From Antitrichia curtipendula (lineage: Eukaryota; Streptophyta; Bryopsida; Hypnales; Leucodontaceae): a DNA stretch of 64,000 nt. Numbering within the stretch: position 1 is the first letter of the stretch; the number at the start of each line of letters is the position of its first letter. Position numbers and translations under genes: made by a program. The stretch is from positions 24,964,254 to 25,028,253 of the forward strand of contig OX579641.1 in NCBI GenBank assembly GCA_951230915.1, written 5' to 3'. Shown piece after piece: positions 59,990 through 64,000 of this stretch. Below the pieces are notes generated by a model. The model saw only the letters and a list, made by a program, of their open reading frames with translations, had not been told where the DNA came from and made no database searches.

Positions 59990-61604
59990 GTATTTCTGTT
60001 GTAAGACAACCCTAATAGCAACGACATTGTCTTCGCTTAATTTGTAAGTGACCTCCCCACCCTTTCGCCTACCTGGCTTCGGAATCATAGAAAATTTACT
60101 GTGGATAACAAGATGTGCATCAATGTGGGCTGGTTGGGAGTTGCCCAAAAATACATAACCAATTAATCATTGTTCCACTTCTGATAATAAATACCTCGTA
60201 TGACAAAGTTGCCAGCTTCAAACTACGGCCCCTATGCACAAGTGAAGCTATGATCAATCACATACTTCCCCTTGGTGCACTGCAAAATATAAAACTCCAC
60301 TCCCTTGACATTGCCCTCCGTAGTAGAGACAACAAAGTTGTCACTTGGCTGAATGAGATCGCCAATGCCTTCACCTTCGACGGCCTCCTCCCAATCCTCA
60401 TCATCTGGAACGTCGTGGTCCGTCATGTGAATAGCAACTTCTTAAAGATCATGCGGCTTCAACTTTACCAAATCTCAATTCTCAACGTGGGACTTATTTC
60501 TATAGTTGACGAAATTGCCGTCGAGGCAATAAACAAAGAAGCACGACAATTTGTGAATAAAAAATTGTGTTGGATCCGCAACAGAAAAAGAGTAGATGGA
60601 GTGTAGAGCCTAGGAACCTTTCACTGTTTCATAATGGTAACTACACTCCCTTGTGATGTCCTTTGATATTTCCCAAAAATATCTCTAGACTTTTTTGATG
60701 CCGGTCTTCTTGAAGTTCGTATTGACCTTCCCTCCCATTGTCTCCGTCAAAAACGAAACAGCATCATGCGCATTTTGCATCCTCCTCCACATATTGTGTA
60801 ATTGGGACTACCGTAAAGCACGCTTGATGACAACACCAGCTCCGTCCCACTCTCCCTTCCCGTGGCCTGTTCCAAAGAAATTCTAGTTCATCGTGCTCCC
60901 ATTCGTTAATCCAAGATTTTTGGCTACAAAATAGAATGGTCGGGCACCCTTGAGCTGACTCGCATAGCCGTCGGACCACACTATGTGGTGCTTGGGTCGA
61001 AACCCTGTCCATTTACGTATAAAGTAAGTACACTCCATATCATTTTCAATTTCAGTACAAGAATGGTACAAAATCAATACATGTAATATAAAGTCAGTAG
61101 TATCACTAGTAGATAATGCAGGATTTTAAAATCAAAAAAATAGTGACCGGGGCAACACAACCAAATCAACAAAATTCTATCAAAATTCCTGCATTATCTA
61201 CTAGTGTACCTTGAGATTTTAGCCATTGCCCGTGCTGCATCAAGCAGTGCTGTATGAACAACGAATCGTGGGTCGCATCATCTGTGATGTAGAAATGTTA
61301 GTCTTTCACTATAGCTCCATCTAGTTTAAAGCGGTACGTGATGTGAACAAGAATACTAATCTGTGTGGAGCACCAGTACATGCTCTGGATTTTATTCCAG
61401 ATCTTGAAGGTGTAGTTCTCGGCAAAATCAATATGTGATAAAATCACATCTATACCCAAATCTTGCATAGAACCCTTGCACTGGTTGTCTTGCCACCTCA
61501 CAATGAAATTGTGCTTGACAAACTGTGGCAACTTAGACTTGAAGTATTCAAAAAATACTTGTGTAGAAATCTCCTTGTACACCTCCACGATCTTTTTCCG
61601 GGAT
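59990..61604 (-). pseudogene. DDE/RNase-H-like transposase-type gene, decayed
   Basis: Reading the minus strand: KIVEVYKEISTQVFFEYFKS, then DVILSHIDFAENYTFKIWNK near 61430, YITDDATHDSLF near 61270, KHHIVWSDGYASQLKGARPF near 60970, FFGTGHGKGEWDGAGVVIKR near 60865, and a C-terminal part with EFYILQCTKGKYVIDH and GIYYQKW. This motif order (Asp in DFAEN, Asp in WSDG, then G.GHGKGE.DGAG) matches a family of uncharacterised proteins scattered across eukaryote genomes that I take to be transposase-derived. The catalytic reading is inference. TAG stops replace expected Trp codons (before NFFG and RYFW). The 5' end is cut by LTR E and a CACTA MITE sits inside. Confidence 0.5.
61104..61206. mobile_element. 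Shortened CACTA foldback MITE, 103 bp
   Basis: The ends CACTAGTAGATAATGCAGGA and TCCTGCATTATCTACTAGTG are perfect inverted repeats. The inner sequence TAGTGACCGGGGCAACAC relates it to the element at 29043-29234, but one arm is largely deleted. The flanks TAT and TAC are a 3-bp duplication with one change. Confidence 0.75.
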
Positions 61605-64000
61605 GTAGGCACTAGATAATCCACCCTTGGTAATCAAGCGAACATCGACCAGGTTCTATGCCTTTATCCACTTTTTTAATATATGGGGGTGTTGTGAACG
61701 CGGTCCATTGTGTCTTCCAAGCAATAGATCTTTTTTGCTAACGTCTCCTAAGTGTTGTAGATGGCAGCGAAACTAACTAGAAGTGCATGGATAACTAACA
61801 AGCTAACTGCAATGATTAGGGGTGATAGAAAATTCTAACCTCCTAACTATCTATCCTATGTCTAGGTTTGATTGGGTAGTTGGCGTCATTTCTAACGTCC
61901 CTAACTACGTCAAAGGGAAACCCTTATGTTCCTTCCATGAACCCCTAAGACTATCTTTGTGTTTTGACACTCCACTTGGAAGTTTTACTTCCAAAGACTA
62001 ATCCTAAATCTCAATTTTTACTCTAATCCTCAACCTCTAAATGTAACTCTAGATTTTTACTCCTAAATTAACTCTAGACTTTTAATCTTAAATTAACTCT
62101 AGCTTTTTACTCCTAAATTAATCCTAGATTTTTACTCCTAAAATTAAATCGACAATTTAACTTCTATTTCTAATTTTTACTTTTATTTTGGGGCGTTGAT
62201 TTTACTCTAACTTTTACTCTTAACCTACCCCAAGATTTGACTTGAAAATTTAATCCCCCCAGTTAAACTTCCAAATCAATTCTAACCGTTTTATTTTCTA
62301 AAGTTAACTCTAGATTTTTAATTGCTAGTTAATTCCTAGTTTAAATCATAGACTCTCCTTTAATCTTAAGTCCTAATTTCCGTCCATGGTTCCTTTTGGA
62401 TGAAATTTTACTCAATTTTTCCGTTTATCCCCTATGACTTAACTTATCCTATACAGTCAACTCGAAGCCAAATCCTAAGTGTAATGTGGTTTTGGAAACC
62501 TCTATTCCTAATCTAGAAACTTCCGGATTTAACTCTTATTTGCACTAATCACGGCTTACTAATCACGCGTAAAGGGCTAATTAAGGAAATCAATGCTATT
62601 TAGAAAAGAAAACCAAGGATTAATTCAGAAACTCACCTCTTCACTGCCGGTGTCATAGATAAGTTTGTCCACATGCGCGTGCACATCCTCATGCTCCATA
62701 GTGGTCCTTAGTTCATTTGAATCTCTCCCAAGCTCACCGCTTATTTTAGAAAATTAGTACACCCGTGCGATCTAAACTCCTTCTTTCCTTTTCTCCTTCT
62801 CTTTCTTTCTCCCACTCTTCTTTTACACTAACACTATTCCAACTAAGCTTTTATGGACGTCTTACAACTATAGACTCTAACTCCGAGGAGGTTTAATGTC
62901 CCTCCTACCCTCTTACGCAATTTATCTTTGTGTCATCCTAATCCACCTTCTAATGGTCACTATGAATTCTCAAGATCTTCTTCCCTAAGTCTTCATAATC
63001 CTAAGCCTAGGTCACTATTTATCGTTTCTCTCACCTCTTCTCCTATTTCATTATATTTTCCTCTAATCCTCTTCCATTGTGTATAGAGCGGATTTTTTGT
63101 TGGTGAGAATAAGACTTTCTTGTGTGCAGGTACGGTGGCGCTCTGCTCTTTTCTTCCTCCTCTCTTTTGTATTTTTATGCTCATATTTTCCTATGGTAAC
63201 TTTTGGCCCTAGTTTTAGTTTATAGCCTTAACCCAAGAACCCCAAAAAACAACAACAACCCAAGCACCCCAACTTGATCCCACTCCCTGGACTTGAACCC
63301 CACTCCCCCGAACTGAACCCCGCTCCCTGGACTGATCCCGAGCCTGACTCTCCCGATGGACTGACTGGCCCAACTCTCCTGATGGCTGACTAGCCCGATT
63401 CTCCCGATGGACTGACCGAGACTGAACTGGAGGTGGTCTGGTTTTTTATTTTTTATTTTTATTTTTCAATGGGCTAGTCTCTAACGGCTAATTCCTAATA
63501 GGCTGATTCTAATGGGCTGATTTTGAAACTTGGTAAATGGACTTTTCTAACGACCTACATATCTTGGAAGCTCAACTCTGGAGGTTTTCACAAAGGTCTT
63601 GGAAACTAGATTTTGGAATGGAGCACCGAGGAAGGTCAAAGCTTCGCCGCTAAGTTGGATTTAACACCAACTCTAGGACTTTGGGACACTCCGGAGGTTC
63701 AAAGCTCTGCCGCCTAAACTTTTAACACACACTTTAGGACTTCAACCTTGTTTACAAGTTCAAAGCTTCGCTGTTCCCAAGGGGGGGTCTACATGATGAA
63801 AGAGACTTTAGAAGAGGGAAAAGGCAAAAACTTTTTAAAGACAACTAAACATAGGGTCAAGGCTTCGCCGTCTCAGAGGGGGTTCCACTCAACAGGGAAA
63901 ATATTAAAAGAAGGACGTTAGAAAATGATATGGAGAAAACACGCAAATTAAGGCCACGTGGCAACACAAAGCTCATACGCTAAAGGCCCCCCAAAGCGGC
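61605..64000 (-). mobile_element. Family-1 giant LTR, copy E, reverse, runs off the window
   Basis: It starts at 61605 with TGTAGGCACTAGATAATCCA, a drifted reverse complement of the family-1 end, and then follows the family order backwards: CTTCCAAGCAATAGATCTTT (near 61717), the AT minisatellite, a GACTGACTGGCCC-type repeat (63350-63430), and GGTTCAAAGCTCTGCCGC-type repeats (63640-63880). The other end and its target duplication lie beyond 64000. Confidence 0.75.
62030..62345 (-). repeat. AT minisatellite in LTR copy E
   Basis: The reverse strand of the family-1 minisatellite: units like TAACTCTAGATTTTTACTCC with about 26-bp spacing, fewer and more decayed than in copies B and D. Confidence 0.7.

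Overview
The window looks like nuclear DNA of a streptophyte (land plant or close algal relative). The evidence is one complete spliced gene with GT-AG introns, a broken plant-type DRM cytosine methyltransferase fragment, and plant-style CACTA, hAT and Stowaway-like elements among AT-rich spacers. The species cannot be named from sequence. Survival of a WASH-complex gene points away from a typical flowering plant, but that is inference.

Layout. 1-10640: an old intron-bearing gene that seems to combine a ParB/Srx-like motif (DGNHH) with a DNA-methyltransferase-like domain, now full of stops; a retroelement coding region sits in its probable intron and is itself split by a 3.46-kb unit at 2287-5750. 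10641-15250: AT-rich spacer with one MITE-like inverted repeat. 16103-25451 (minus): the one clearly intact gene, a 20-exon homologue of WASHC4/SWIP (WASH complex subunit 7, about 1,130 aa). 25452-28750: its leader and an AT-rich spacer with a Stowaway-like MITE. 28750-31839: a hAT/DUF659 transposase relic holding a CACTA foldback MITE, then the DRM fragment. 31840-64000: a deep nest of mobile DNA.

The nest has two main parts. Family 1 is a very long LTR (about 4.0-4.4 kb, TGTGAGCTCCC...GCGCCCACA) with solo copies at 31840-35863, 37757-51203 (interrupted), 51408-55589 and 61605-end (reverse), plus a divergent reverse copy at 47754-51186. Family 2 is a 3.46-3.49-kb TG...CA unit with perfect 5-bp target duplications, carrying its own TATA box and a roughly 650-codon gene of unknown function. 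One LTR has taken in two CACTA elements and a reverse LTR, and one of those CACTA elements has taken in a family-2 unit. Target duplications, an empty site and a restored reading frame order these insertions. No reverse transcriptase, integrase or RNase H was recognised, so the LTR-type elements here are solo or non-autonomous.

Only WASHC4/SWIP is confidently functional. The best leads for new biology are the family-2 gene-bearing unit, the ParB/methyltransferase-like relic, the hypervariable minisatellites at fixed positions in the giant LTR, and the conserved hairpin, G-box and tRNA-like module inside the CACTA elements.
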